A DNA stretch of 64,000 nucleotides from Synanceia verrucosa (lineage: Eukaryota; Chordata; Actinopteri; Perciformes; Synanceiidae): assembly GCA_029721515.1 (NCBI GenBank), contig CM056563.1, positions 18,357,954-18,421,953 of the forward strand. Direction: 5' to 3'. Below are positions 24,913-37,203 of the stretch, piece by piece; the first letter of the stretch is position 1; each line of letters begins with the position of its first letter. The position numbers and the translations under genes were made by a program. The notes under the pieces were generated by a model that saw only the letters and a list, made by a program, of their open reading frames with translations, was not told the origin of the DNA and ran no database searches.

Positions 24913-27147
24913 CTGGTACCAGCATTGGTTTGAATCGTGACTTTTCTCCATCCTCGCTACTCCGCCTCTTCTCTCCATACAGAGTGCATCTCTGTCTGCG
25001 CAGCTCCTCCTCTCTTTCTTTGGCCTCCCGGATGTCTTTCTCCACCTCTGGCTGCAGAGCCAGGGCTGGACGCAACTTGAAGAAGGGGTTTCTCTTGAGG
25101 ATGGGAGACTCTTGTGCTTGTGTTGTGCTTCCCTCCCTGGTTTTGCCCCTCGGCTCCAAGGCTGCCATTGCAGAGGCGTCTGTGTTTATGAAGTCCATAC
25201 TTCTGCACAGACGTGCCTGTTTGTCTGGTTTTACGTAGGGAGATAAGCGAGTTTTGTCTCGAGGACCTCCATTTGGGCTCGTTGATTTGAGGTTTTCCGG
25301 ACCTTTCTCTGTGTCTTTAAACAGCCTGAGGGAATGTGCTCTGGAAACAGGGCTACTTCTGAGTGACAGCATCTCCAGGCTTCGTGTGCGCTCCAGCACA
25401 GAAGGGTAGACTCGACCTTTCTTCAGGGAGGTAGGGGGTTTCCGGTACCTCGTTGGACCCTCTGTGTTATCCTGCTGGAAGGCCTCAAAGAGCAGTTTTG
25501 TCTCCTTTAACTGGCGGACCTCCCCTTTGCTGTACCCCCCTGGGATCGTCCCCTGGTTGACCAGCACCAGCTCCCTCTGAATCTCCTGACTTATCTCCTT
25601 CTTCATCTTCTGCTCAGAGAACTGCCAGCCCTGGTCCGGGCCATCCTCAACGGGAAGTGGCTCGAGTGAGATATTGGTTTTAAAGGGGATCTCCAGCACA
25701 TCTGGATTATCTGCCAGATTGAAGATGCCACCGGCTCTCTGCAAGTTCTGCTTGCCCACGGCTTCCTCGTGGATCTGCCTCTCCATGCACGTCTCAGCCA
25801 CTGAGTGTCGGTGGCTGGTGGATAGAAAGGGAATTTGGGCAGAAAGTATTTCATTGGGGTCTGCAGGTACGCGGTTGTTAGTTTGATCGTCATCAGGGTC
25901 ACCTGCCTCTACTTTAGCAACAGCGTGATCTTCTGACTCCTCAGGCATTGTGGACAAAGACATCCTTGCTTTTGCTTCAACGTCTTTACTCTCATCAAAT
26001 ACTTCAGTCCCGAGCACGCCCTTTGTCTCACCTCTCGTCTCTTGGACAGCCATCTTGGATGCATGAGGGCTCTCTGGCAGACATTCATCCTGTCGCAGCT
26101 GCACCAGTTGCAGACGCTGAAGCAGCTGCTCTCCATGTTGGATATCAGTCGATATCCTCTTGCTGCCATCTCCTTGTTCTTCCTTTGTCGCCGTCTCCTC
26201 AGAGCCTTCAGAGATGGACAGTCGGGACGCTTGTGTCTCGCCTGTGCCGCTCTCTCTCCTCACCCAGTTACATTTAGTAAGGGAGTAGTTCAAAGAGCTG
26301 GTGTCAACATGCTCTTCAGCATCATTGGACACCTCTGGCTCCTTCGTGTTTTGGTTGCATTTGCAGAGCTCTGGTGGCCTGCAGGACTCGGTGCTGTACT
26401 CTGTTGAGACATTTGCCTTCATATTATCGCAGTCAACATTTTCTGTGGTTAGTTTTGAGTCTGTCGCTGAGTTTTCCTTAAGACTTGAAGGTTCCTGTTT
26501 TGGATAATTGTCTTTCTTCACTTCAGTTTCTCTGCACTGTTCCTGCCCCTCGCTCAAAACTATATCCTTGGTTTCTTCATTTGATTCCTCGTCTCCGGTT
26601 GTGTTTTCCCGATGGCGTCTTCCAGATGAATCATAACATTCCTCCATGAATGTTTGGTCTTGATCTGTTGCTAGAGTGGAGTCCTTGTCTTTAGACAGAG
26701 ACACAGTGGACACTATAGACTCCTCAGAAGCCTGCACTATCACTTCATCCACCTCGTTCTGTGCTGCCATTAACTGCTTCTCACCATGATGCCAGTCTAA
26801 GCCACTGGGATTAGCCTCAGCTTCTGTGGCGTCAGCGGCCCCATTTGTAAGGGTCAAATGGGAATTATTTACCTGAGCCTCTGTGCTGCTCTCTGCAGGA
26901 AGCAAAGGAGCCATGTAGGTTGGAGGAGGAGGGATGAAAACATCGTCTGGACCCTCATCATCCATCACACTGTAGTACCTTGTGATCATGGCAGGACCAG
27001 GGGGGATGGCTCTGGTTTCAGCTTGCTGCTCGTCACCACAAAATACCAATAGGCTCTCTGTGTGGTCCATCTTCATCCCCAGTCCAGCATCACCTTGGGA
27101 GACCAGGCCTTGAGGGCTGGGTCTGTTTGTTTCCATGTTACAGACCT
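24913..27147 (-). CDS. akap2: AKAP2, large coding exon (A-kinase anchor protein 2)
   Basis: Encodes residues 1-741 of a PKA-anchoring scaffold that ties PKA regulatory subunits to membrane/cytoskeleton. Start ATG at 27134-27136; the exon continues upstream in frame to an acceptor (CTTCAG|AG, exon start 27147), adding Val-Cys-Asn before Met in a read-through product. Most of it is acidic, Ser/Glu-rich and disordered-looking. The second half has the family hallmarks: NPDVLEIPFKTNISLE (about 477-492), KEISQEIQREL then GEVRQLKE (513-545), LLFEAFQQDNTEGPTRYRKP (548-567), and RNPFFKLR plus the charged helix IREAKEREEELRRQR (682-716). The exon leaves at CCAG|GTCAGT (24913), so the apparent stop at 24887 is intronic. 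Joined to 22055-22140 and 21505-21606 the frame gives 803 residues. The RII-binding helix was not identified with certainty. Confidence 0.88.
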
Positions 27148-27439
27148 CTGAAGCTCCCTTTAATTTAAAATATGAGACACATGAGTCACTGAAGTTAATA
27201 ATACAAAAACCGACGTAATGTGCAATAAAACATGGAAAGCTGCAACTCTCTTATAGTGTGCAATATTTTACTAATGAGCAATATTACTGTTCCTCACTCT
27301 CAACATGTGAAATACTTGTTGACTTATGTTGTATATTTGAGGACTTAGTTCTCACTTTTTACTGATTTTTATGACTTCTCAGTCCTGCACATCATTTTGT
27401 TAGACAATGCTATTTACATCTTGCTTATTAAAGTGTTAC

Positions 27440-27447
27440 CTACTTAC

Positions 27448-27471
<24 letters not shown>
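27440..27471 (+). repeat. Poly-T tract
   Basis: About 24 consecutive T upstream of the large akap2 exon (poly-A on the gene's strand). Confidence 0.9.
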
Positions 27472-27479
<8 letters not shown>

Positions 27480-27950
27480 TATGTCCCTGCTTCTTATTTT
27501 TTTAATATATTCCCATATTTGTGTTGCTGCACCATCCATGCTACATATCTATGCTACTGTAATGATGTAAGTTTTCACTTTTGCCTGTTTATTCTGCAGG
27601 GCATTCAGCTCCTGTGTTGTTTTGTTGACTTTTCTCCCTCGCTGTGACCTCGCACAGCCAATTCTGCTGACAAAGGGAAAGAGTAATCGGCTTTGCTCTG
27701 TCTGTTTTGGCTCTCACACTATGGACTGCCACAAAGACTCTCATCATCTCACCAGTTTGCCAGTTGAGAATTATGCTTTCCCTTTATTCTGTATGGTGTA
27801 CCAGACCTTAACTCATCTGGTAAACACTTGTTATCCGTGAGTCACAGTCACGTCCTCTTCAACTGGACCTGTGCTGTTTATTTACACTGATACATGAATG
27901 CACCTTGAATGTCACTGAATACCTAATCAAGTTACGTTCCTCTTAATACA

Positions 27951-28412
27951 CTGCCTGGCCAAAAAAAAAAGAAGTCACCACCTGGATTTAACAAAGTAAA
28001 TAGGTAAGAGCCTCCCACTGGATAACAACTGGTAACAAGTTACTTAACCCAAACTGACGCAGTTAGAAGCTTCTTTCCAAAAGACACATCCGATGGTTGT
28101 TGAAAAGATGTTAACTGGTTTCAGAAGGGTCAAATTATTGGCATGCATCAAGCAAAGAAAACATCCAGAAAGAAATGTGGTTGGAAAAAATCCTTAATGA
28201 TTGTGATCGGCGAGCACTTAAACATTTGATGAAATCAAGTCATAAAAAACAACAACAGTGCAATTTAGAGCGATGTTTAATAGTGAAATAAGAGCATTTC
28301 CACATGCACAATGCAAAGCAAATTCAAAGGACTGGGACTAAACAGCTGTGTGGTTGTAAGAAAGCCACTTATCAGTTAGGATAATTGGGGAAAAAGGTTT
28401 CAATTTGCAGAT
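27951..28412 (+). mobile_element. Tc1/mariner transposon relic
   Basis: Begins with the Tc1-like end ACTGCCTGGCC(A)n and continues through sequences matching the fish Tc1 transposase N-terminal region (GTTGAAAAGATGTTAACTGG, GGTCAAATTATTGGCATGCA, GAAATGTGGTTGGAAAAAAT, TGATCGGCGAGCACTTAAAC). It carries internal deletions and frameshifts and ends within the transposase region, so it is dead. Located between palm2 and akap2, sense opposite to the genes. Confidence 0.8.
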
Positions 28413-29266
28413 GAAGCTGAGTCGTGTGCCTACTGTACCTACTGTACAAGCCTGAGGGGGCAGTCCTCTGATGTAGGGTTACTGAATATTATCCAGGTAT
28501 TATCTGGTTCCCTGAGCTGCAGGTTTACATCAAGTCTATATTTACACCTGCATTCAGGGGCTTAATGCCAGCCACAATGGATTACCAACAGCAGCAGCAC
28601 CACACTGTGCATAAAGCTCAAGCAACAGGACATATTAATACACTTTAATAAGCTTAACCTGTTTACTCCACCCTCCTTTCAAGGAACATTTTCTATGCTG
28701 TTGTTATGAAGAAGGTATTATTTCAACTGCTATTCAAAAATATTCACATTTTTTTTACCACTGAAGTGATATTTTTCATGCTGTCTCGTGATTCCATTAG
28801 AAATATAAAATATAGACAGAGAAAATGGCTTGCTAATATTTGAATTTTGACAATTATGACCTGATGTTTAACTGTCTTTCTTCCTTGCTATAACTACATA
28901 CATTTTTACTATTAACCTCTGGACACTCGATCATGTAATCACATAAAGTAGAAAGGAGGAGACCCACCTGACTGCAGCGCTGCTGTCATCTTCTGTGAGC
29001 GATAGTATGAAGCTCAGTGGAAATATGAATGATCCAGCAGATCTACTTAGCACCTGTACCTTCCTGTCCTTCCTGTCATGTGAGCAAACAAAATCCTCTC
29101 CTTTGAGAAGCAGCTCATACTTCAAGAGACCCACAGTAGTGATTCAACAGTATGTATTTCATTGTCTTGTCATCTATTGCCAGTGGAATATAATGTTAGT
29201 GTGAGTTCAGTGAATTGTTGTATTGTAAAGAGACGGGAAGGTACAGCATTTTCTGTTTGTGTCAAA

Positions 29267-29272
29267 TTTATT
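29267..29272 (-). terminator. Possible polyadenylation signal of palm2
   Basis: AATAAA on the minus strand about 990 bases downstream of the palm2 stop and upstream of the akap2 exon. If used, it would end palm2-only messages; bypassing it would permit read-through to akap2. Confidence 0.3.
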
Positions 29273-30258
29273 CAGATGTACCATCATATAGTCCAGTAAA
29301 CACCTCCTGTAATGAATCGGTTGTATAACAAATGACAGCGTTACAAATAATAAAACACTTTGGATACAGATGTAGCCGACATGTAGACACTGTTTTAGAA
29401 ATAAGGATGAAATTTCTCCTGTTCCCCCTGTGGTGAAAAGTCACAAAAAGAAGTTCGTGAAAGTTTTTTTCAGAAATCATAATTCTGGTGGAGGAATATC
29501 AAATTCTGTTATTTTGCTGCAAGCCTGTAGTCATATTTAAAGATATAGTTTTAACCTCTGGGAAATAAGTTTCACTTTTTCTTTTTTGCCAAGAGGTATA
29601 TAACTAAAACAGAAGGAGTCTGGGAGGAGACAGATAGGGAGCAATATCAAGCAATCATCCCATAATAACTAATTTAAAGATTTGGACTCAATATATCTGA
29701 ACAGGGCTTAAGAGATGTGAAACTCATGTGTAACTCCAGAATACAAACTCCTCTTCAGGATGTTAAAACCCCCAAATTCTCAGAAACATCATCGGTGTCC
29801 TGTGTGGAAGCTGCAGCCCTGAGCAGTCATGGAAAACGTTTGTTACAAATGCCATCATTTTTTTATATTTCAAATTAACATTAAAGTAGACACAATGATT
29901 ACTGTTAGAAATATGGATGCCCAAAGCTGTAAAATATACTTGCTATGAATACCTTTTCTCAGAGCAAACAACAGCTGAAAACATGGACTATTTTAGGCTG
30001 ATAAGGCACAGAACAAGTCTGAAGGTCTGGATGTATTTGTGATGAGAGATAGCTGCAGGATGCCATGCTGAAATTCTCAGCTTTGTCCACCAGAGGGAGG
30101 AAGTGGATTTTAATAGTCCCTCAGAGCTGATACATGTCTCTTTTCTTTGGTAATGTGAAGTGATGGGCGCTCAGAGCCAAAACCACTGTAAGACCACGAC
30201 CAGGTGGCGGTCTGCTCTCTCATATCAGTCATTGAGACAGCTCTCTTCAGTCTTTTCT

Positions 30259-31085
30259 TTACATGACCGAGCAGCACTGACAGCTCTTGCGTTTGGAAGT
30301 GCCTTCTCCCTCTGCTTGACTGGGTGACGATGACTTACGCTGCTCCTTATCACCTTCCTCTCCCTGGACTTTAACTTCTGCCTCTTTTCCATCCAGGGGG
30401 ATGTCCTGAAACACCGGGGTCTCTTTCTCTGCCTGAGACATTTCGGGTCCTAAGACATGTTCTTCTCCGTCCTCAGTGATCATCACTCGCTCCACGGTGA
30501 TCATGCCTTCATGGTCCTCTTGGCCGTCCCCTTGGTCTCCATCGGTGTATCCCAGGAACATTAGAGTGACCGGGCCGTCCTCCAACTTCAGATCCTCCAC
30601 GTTGCCTACTTCTCCTTCGATGTTTCTGACCGCCATGATGCTTCTGTCCTCTTTTTCATCCTCCTTGTTTCCTGTACTGACAGAGCTGTCCTCTGTCTCC
30701 AACTCAGATCTGTAGCCTCTAGAGCTGTCTGACTGCATATTGTCCTCCTTTGGTGTGGAGTGATGGGTAGAAAAAGACAAGCCTTTCCCCTCTGGGGCTC
30801 TGTTGGCATTCTCTATCTTTATCTCGGTCTTGTTTGGCGTGACTGTGACGTCATCCAGCAGCACTTTCATCCCAACCCCATCCACTATGCTCAAGATCTG
30901 GCCGAGCTCCTCGGATGAGGGTTGACTCCCTGACCCGCCGATGGCGTGGATGCTCTTCCTGCCATCGTCAAAGACGGTTGTAGCCGCTGGAGCGTCAGTC
31001 GGTGTGGACACCGGAGCCACAGACCTGACGATGGTGGCGCCTGTCTGAGGGTCTCTCTCGACCTGCACCGCCAACATCCCGAGGA
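30259..31085 (-). CDS. palm2: Paralemmin-2, terminal coding exon with CaaX box
   Basis: Encodes the C-terminal ~275 residues of a paralemmin, a lipid-anchored phosphoprotein of the inner plasma membrane linked to membrane shape and neurites. Seen: acceptor CTCTTATTGCAG with exon start 31085, entered with one base from the previous exon (xTC CTC GGG ATG); the family block VQVERDPQTGATIV (residues 4-17 from the in-exon Met), FDDGRKSIHAI (36-46), an acidic Ser/Glu-rich middle, and the C-terminus KRKSCQCCSVM with TAA at 30259-30261. CSVM is a prenylation (CaaX) box, and the cysteines just before it fit the palmitoylation motif of paralemmins. It lies upstream of akap2 on the same strand, as in the mammalian PALM2-AKAP2 locus, which favours PALM2 over other paralemmins. 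Confidence 0.88.
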
Positions 31086-31444
31086 CTGCAATAAGAGAGA
31101 ATAAATTATCAAGATAAAATACTAAAATGATCTACAGGACAGTCATTTGCAGTCTAGGACACACTATCCACAAATGTATCATTGGGAGTGTTTAAAAGAT
31201 TAGCGCCAGGTCACGACCAGCGCTTTGAGTAACTAATATGAGCTGGCAAAATAAACAATTTAGAGACAAATTCTGTAGCCTAAATTCCTGCTTTTTTCAG
31301 TTCTGTTATTTGTCATTTTCCACAGTAAAACATTTTGGATCTGTTGCATAAGTACAGAGGGATGTAGTCAGACTTTTGAGGACCTCAAATACTGAATACA
31401 TGACCAATACTGATCCTCTACATTTCTGATAAGTCACACCTCAC

Positions 31445-31526
31445 CTGATCGTCCTTCTTGTCCACTTTCATGAAAGATCCTTTGTGCCATTTATATGGAG
31501 AAGTGATGCTCAGCTTTTTTTATTCA
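31445..31526 (-). CDS. palm2: palm2 alternative exon, possible internal start
   Basis: Bounded by a strong acceptor (TGTTTTCTTTTTCAG, exon start 31526) and donor CAG|GTGAGG (exon end 31445). Read into the next exon it gives ...GQEGRS-V-LGMLAVQVERD, with exactly the one-base carry the terminal exon needs. All three frames meet a stop near the exon's 5' end, but an ATG at 31488-31490 opens 15 codons that run in frame into the terminal exon, giving a short paralemmin of about 290 residues lacking the N-terminal coiled coil. The same carry also fits the large akap2 exon. It may instead be a coding exon using a cryptic internal acceptor, so the start is tentative. Confidence 0.5.
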
Positions 31527-32970
31527 CTGAAAAAGAAAACATGTAATTTGTAATTTGGGCTGGGTTTTTTGGTTGGCGTACTCTTTTTTTCAATATTTTT
31601 TGACCCTAGTTTTAATGTGAATGTGTGTCGCCAACTGTGAAAAATATAGTGCGCTGTGTGAATTACTTGCATTTACATCGATAGTCAACAGTAATTCAGA
31701 GATAAAACTCAAAAGGCAACAAAATAATTCAAAGAGTAAAAGAAAGTCCTTGTTAGTTTTCTGAAGCTTTGAATCTTCAGATTCGTAATTATCCAAAGCA
31801 GTGAAGAAAGCCATCGGTACACACAAAATATCCAACTGTGATGCAACATCTGTGCTTCAGTCAGTGATGATGTGTTAGAAGCTTTGTGTCGTACGTCACA
31901 GTCGGCTCTTCTGTTCACTCTCAGCCTCTCTGTAGCTTTGCGCTCAAGGTTGGATGAAAAGTGTCAGGATCAACTTTTAACCTCACAGTGTTTCTTGAAC
32001 AGCAGAAACGAGTCACAATCCTGGCTTCATTCTGCGCAAAGACTTAGTCATGGTAAATTATTATCTGTCAAGAGAGAATAAATAGAAGGCAGGCGTAGTC
32101 ATGAGAGTGATCGCCGCCCAGCTGACTTCATTCCTTGAATGTCCTTGTTAGTTTAAAAGACAAGTGCAAAGTGCTCCGTGGTGGGACACTTAAAACAAAC
32201 CCTGAGTCTGTGACTTTAAACACATACCCTCCTCCCTTTCTCCAACTTGTGCCCTGCCATAAATATTTCACAGTCATCATGAGAGAAGTGTTGAACCAAG
32301 CTTAGTCGCATCATGTCAAGAGGCGCTGAGGCGACTTCGCCCAGCAGCCATTTCAGTCCTGCTGTACGCTGCCTACATTTGGGCTGTACAGTGCAGTTTA
32401 TAGCCACGTGCTTTGATGCGATACATACACCCCGAAGGATCAAATGATATTAAAAATATATTTAAGTGGAAACACGCAGTCGTTATTCATAAAAATGTGG
32501 TGAAAACAAGGACGACACCAAACTCATTATGTGGTGGTGCCGTTCTCGATTTTTTATTCATGAAACATAATTTGAAGCGCTCACATCCCAGCTGTACAGG
32601 CTAGTTGATTATTTTCTGTTGGCTGTAACATTTATTTATTTAACACCGGCAGCCTGGGATGTGGCGTGAGGCCAAACTGAATAACATTTGCATCTTTTGA
32701 CCTGAGAGATCATCTTACTCCCCTCCTCCTCCTCGTAATTCATACAGTATTCACCGTAGTTAAGATTGTAAAACGTTCTGCCTTTGAGGAGAGTTTGAGC
32801 TTAAGGGGGACAAGGTGATGTCTTTAGTTCCTCACCACCTTCACAGCAACTCAAATCATGAAATATTTTGGGGCTACTTATGCACATCCCTAAACTTTCA
32901 GAGCCCATTTTGCAAGAAATCCTTGATGTTGTTGGATAAAATATGTGTGTGTGCTGACCTCTGATCTCAC
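31527..32970. other. palm2 intron sequence
   Basis: No further exon found that would supply the one-base carry required between the 33.0 kb exon and the exons at 31.4/31.0 kb. AT-rich with no clear repeat. Confidence 0.35.
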
Positions 32971-33057
32971 CTGTGTGTTGACAGATTCCTTGTTTTCTTT
33001 CTCTTTTCTGGCATCAGCTGCCTCCTCCTCCTCGTCTTTTGACTTTTGGTTCGTTTC
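32971..33057 (-). CDS. palm2: palm2 charged internal exon (probable)
   Basis: 87-base phase 0-0 exon with acceptor ACATTGTGTCAG-type and donor CAG|GTGAGA. It encodes 29 very hydrophilic residues rich in Lys/Glu with a run of four Glu, in keeping with paralemmin linker/coiled-coil exons. It does not join directly in frame to the exons at 31.4 or 31.0 kb, which need a one-base carry, so a bridging exon or different isoforms must be assumed. Position between the palm2 start exon and terminal exon supports membership. Confidence 0.55.
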
Positions 33058-33899
33058 CTGACACACATTGACACAGACATAATGCACGTTAGAGCTCATG
33101 AAATAAATGATTTAGAACACTGGACCAAGAAGAAAAACACTTTTCTGAGTCATATGTGTGTGTGTTTATGTCCACGGCCATAATCCATCACAGCAACTGT
33201 CACATGGCTGCCTATCATTTGATCTCGTCATGGTCAATATAGAAGTGTATCTGTGTGTGTACTCCCTGCTTCATGGCGAATTACATCTTTAGAAATGTGA
33301 ACCTTGCATATCTGTTATCTGAGTGCCAGCAGAGTGCAGACTAAATAGACTTAAAGGGATAGTTGGGATGTTTTGAAGAGGGGTTATATGAGGTACTTTT
33401 CCATATAGTTTGAGTATTACTACAGTAGATGACACTCTGGACTCTCAGTGTGGAGAAAAACACAGGAAATACCATGTAAATGTATTTTAGAAACCTGTAT
33501 CTATATATAGATTCTATCTATGTTGCTATATTTAGAATAGATTTGGCTTGTTTTCTTTGCTTTGACACAGTTTCCAATGGGGAACAGAAGCAGTTACCAG
33601 TTACTGTCTATGCTCTCACTAAAATCACCAGACTCCATTGTGTAACTAGTAAATCCAAACTAACTCTTTAAAACACCAGTCTCACAATAACAGGGAAAAA
33701 AAAATAATTCTTTGGAGTCTGGTGGCTCAGAGCATCGATCGACCGATCGAACAGCTTCAGTTCTCAGTTGGAGATGGCAAGGAGATTATATGGCAAGGTA
33801 AGGCGTAAATGCAGAATGCATTTTTTTTCAGCTAAATGCTTTCCTGCCCACCCGTTCACAGCAGTACATTGCTTTGCATCCGTGCTTCCCCTACTGTAA

Positions 33900-34800
33900 G
33901 TTATACACTGACTATGGATAAGTACTAGCCTGGGCCCGCCCATACTTCCTGTGATGCTGCATTAAGTTTCGCGACCAAGTCAGTCTGGCCAAGCTGCCGT
34001 TCTCTTCGATTTCAGATTCACGGAGGAATGGGGACCAATGAAAATCTAGCATTTCCAACAGCTCGATTGAGGCGGATTTAAGGCAGTGACTCACTAGTTC
34101 TTTGGAACAAGCACTTTCCGTTGCGACACATGTACGTCAGAGGAAAGAGTGGTCTGATTGGTTGAAATTTCGTTTGATAGACGCGGGTTAAGCCCGTCCT
34201 CTGAGAACTCGGTTTACGAGGCAGCTTGGGCAGACTATGCTCGCAGAGCAAGTAGTCACGATAGCCAGGTAGATAACTACCTCATACAACTCCACTTAAA
34301 TAAAATCATGTTGCAGCTAAAATCAGATAAACACATTAAACCCATTCCTACACTGTGTCCGATTTTTGGAAAGGTAAAAAAAAATCCAAAGCCTATCAGA
34401 TCTGCTGTGCCTCGTTATGGATGCTAAGGTATTATTGAACAGCTGTTGTTAGCATCAACTATGCGACACCATATTCCATAACAGAAATACCCAAAGCGAG
34501 CACACCAAGCCTTCTGTCTGTGTTGACACAGACCAGGAGGATCATTCAGGGGATCAAGACACTCAGCCACCTGGCAGCGCTCCTCTGCCATTTTGGCTCC
34601 CCTACAGACCGAACAAGGCCTGTGGTGCTGCCATTTTGGATCTTGCAGAGGACGAGTATGCCAGCAGACTGCTGTTGTCTGAGAGTGACAGTGAAAAGGT
34701 GTCACAGCTCTGTGCCACAGCCACCGGACATCCTGCTCTTGGAGTTGAGATTCAATCTGTCACTAATGCATGGCGACGGCGTGAGCAGGAGTGACAACCT
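33900..34800. other. Probable transposon-derived block within palm2
   Basis: Begins with CCTGGGCCCGCCCATAC and includes a GC-richer segment unlike its surroundings. Contains an open plus-strand frame from 34453 to 34794 with no start codon: 113 codons rich in Ser/Glu/Asp/Pro (PPGSAPLPFWLPYRPNKACG, ILDLAEDEYASRLLLSESDS, then NAWRRREQE and TGA). I do not recognise the protein. It could be a fragment of a transposon-encoded gene or a retrocopy. Confidence 0.35.
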
Positions 34801-36036
34801 GAAACCTGCGATGCTTTTTTTCCCCCAAACTCACAATAGATCCAGCTCTTCACATGGATTTGCATCATGTGTGCATCAGTCTTGGAGGGTGTGACCAGAA
34901 AAAAAACACAAATATATTAGAATATAATTGTCTTCTCTGGGTTTAAGTAGGAGAAAGTGACAACTTGTGCCTCACATTTAGCCGCCATGAAGATGAAGAA
35001 GGCGTCGTTGTGTCTTCAGGCTAAACTCGTTCAGCTGCAGCAGGGATGGCCTGTCCCTGCCGCAAGCAATGCACTGGCCCTGAGGCATGAAGTATGCATG
35101 AAAGAAAGCAGCAATGTGTTGCACTCTGTGTGGGAGACTGTTACAGTGCTCAGATAATGTAGGTTGTGATGTGTTGTTTATTTTATAAAGAGCATGTCCT
35201 GCAGGGAGCAGCCAAGTAGCGAATGTGACACATCAGCAAAAAGAGTCCCAAATCAGTGTCAAAATAATGTCTCCTTTCCTGTCATCTCCACTTCTCATCT
35301 TGGCAGTTTCTCTCCATTAACTTCATCATATTATTTTCAACACTGGAGCAGCAGGAGTTTAAATTACATTGACTTCGTCCCCCAGGTCAGGTTGACATGG
35401 TAACAAGGGCTCCTGGGTTCTGGTGCAGGAAATTAGGAGATTTTTTTTGCACATCAAATGCAACATGTGACTGAAAACCACATGCTCACAGTATGTGAGT
35501 AAATCAATGTGATAATAACTGAGACAATATGATGTGACCCCACCCAGAACACCAGGCGTTGGCTCGGCAGCAGTCATGAGACATGACGAGACGTGAGGGT
35601 GGGACACACCAGTGGTCACTTTTTAACATGGAGCAGCTGGGAAACAAGGAAAACAAAATGGGTAGAGCCAGCCCTCAGTTTTCACAGCATTTACAAGAAA
35701 AGAGCCTAAATTATGAAATGAATATTTTAACATTTTGTGAAATTGTCTATAAGCTTTGTGGCCCTGAGCATTCATGTCCATATCAGGCTGATAGCAGGTG
35801 TGGATTTTGTTACCAGAGCCAGACTAACTGTTCCCCGTTTCAAGTCTTTATGCTAAACTAAGCTAAGTTAACTGAACAGTGGCTATAGATAACAATCGTC
35901 TCATCCAACTCTTGGTAGGGGAGCAGAAAAGTGTATTTCCCAAAATGTCAAAACTTTTTCTTTGAAATATTTGGAGGACCAAATAGGGAAAAAAAGGTGT
36001 CATTATAAAAACTTAAAACACTGTCACTTAAAACAC

Positions 36037-36090
36037 CTTTTCCCGGTGTTCAACGACTCCCGCTCTGTCTCGCTTGTCAGCTTCTTCCTG
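36037..36090 (-). CDS. Possible palm2 internal exon (weak)
   Basis: A 54-base phase 0-0 stretch on the minus strand encoding 18 mostly charged residues (QEEADKRDRA...), preceded by GCATCAGCAG and followed by AAG|GTGTTT. The phase matches the exons at 37.2 and 33.0 kb, but the donor is poor and the length small, so it could be chance. Confidence 0.25.
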
Positions 36091-37203
36091 CTGCTGATGC
36101 CTCATGACAGAAGAAAAAGTTAAATCTTAAGAGGAAAAAATGAGGGGAAAAAACCCACTCCTGGAGCACAGTGGTTTTTCTCTCACAGGTGTTGAGATAT
36201 CTCATCAAAAACAGGGGAGACCAGTAGGCAGTTAAAGTAAAGTGAAATCTGCCCATGCATGTTAAGAGCTGATAAAGCAGGTTAACATTTTATCCAGTGA
36301 TCTACTTGATTCAATCCTAGCTCCTTTCACTTTCCTGCAGCATCGATCACAGAACATCTAAAAACTACTGAAAGACAGAAAGCTTCGGCTCAAATCCAAC
36401 TCTTTATTCATCTTTCTAGGAATGTTATCACTACTTACTGTCACTTCTGAAGAGTCTTCCAGTGAGTTATCTCCCAACAGCCGAAAAATTATTCCAAAAA
36501 ACCCTCAGTGAACTAAAACAACTGTTGTGTTTCTTCTCCTGACAACAGACAGAACTTGATCCAACGAATCATTACTTGTGGTGGTGGTGGGTCACACCCG
36601 CTTTTTATATAATATAATTCTTTAGTAACACCCCTCTGCAGTCGTGGTTCAAGACAAGGACTTCTTCTGTGTGAAAGCTGAGCGCTGAGAGAGATGGCGA
36701 GAGAGGAGGGGGGGGATATTTTTAGGTGACGTGACCGACAGATTAAAGCTGGGAGATACAGCTGGTGGAGTTCAGGGATGCCAAGAGAAATAGTTCAGTG
36801 ACGCAGCACATTGTATGCATGCATGAGTCTGTATCTGTAGCGTCAGTGTAAGCCGTAAACATGCCGAGGCCCACTCCAGGCCCTCTGGATGAAGTGGGTC
36901 TCTTGTGTTTGGAATGGCTTTTTTCATATGAGCGAGGTGAAGCCGTGCTCCACTCACTCAGGCCCTCAAACCTTTCATTTCACAGATCAGTGATTATTGG
37001 CCAGAACGTTAAAGCTGGGGAAACGGTCTTTGCTCTCTCCGCTCACTTCTTCAGGCAGTGCAGATCAAGTGAGACCGTTCCACTGAAGTGACTCAAGACA
37101 ATGACGGCGCGGTGAGATTACTTTTGACACAAGGGCAAAGTTCAACTAGTTTAAGGCAGACTGCAGATAGCCGGGAAAAGGGCAAAAGTAAAGACGTGTT
37201 CAC

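Noticed and set aside
25603..26507. Open frames on both strands across the akap2 exon
   Set aside because: Shadow frames of the long AKAP2 coding exon; no family features.
32216..32443. Possible palm2 exon ending at GTATGTG (about 32227)
   Set aside because: A donor-like site exists but the candidate exon length does not give the one-base carry required by the next exon.
34424..34705. 93-codon minus-strand open frame
   Set aside because: It overlaps the 34453-34794 plus frame, and neither strand matches a known family; no splice or start support.
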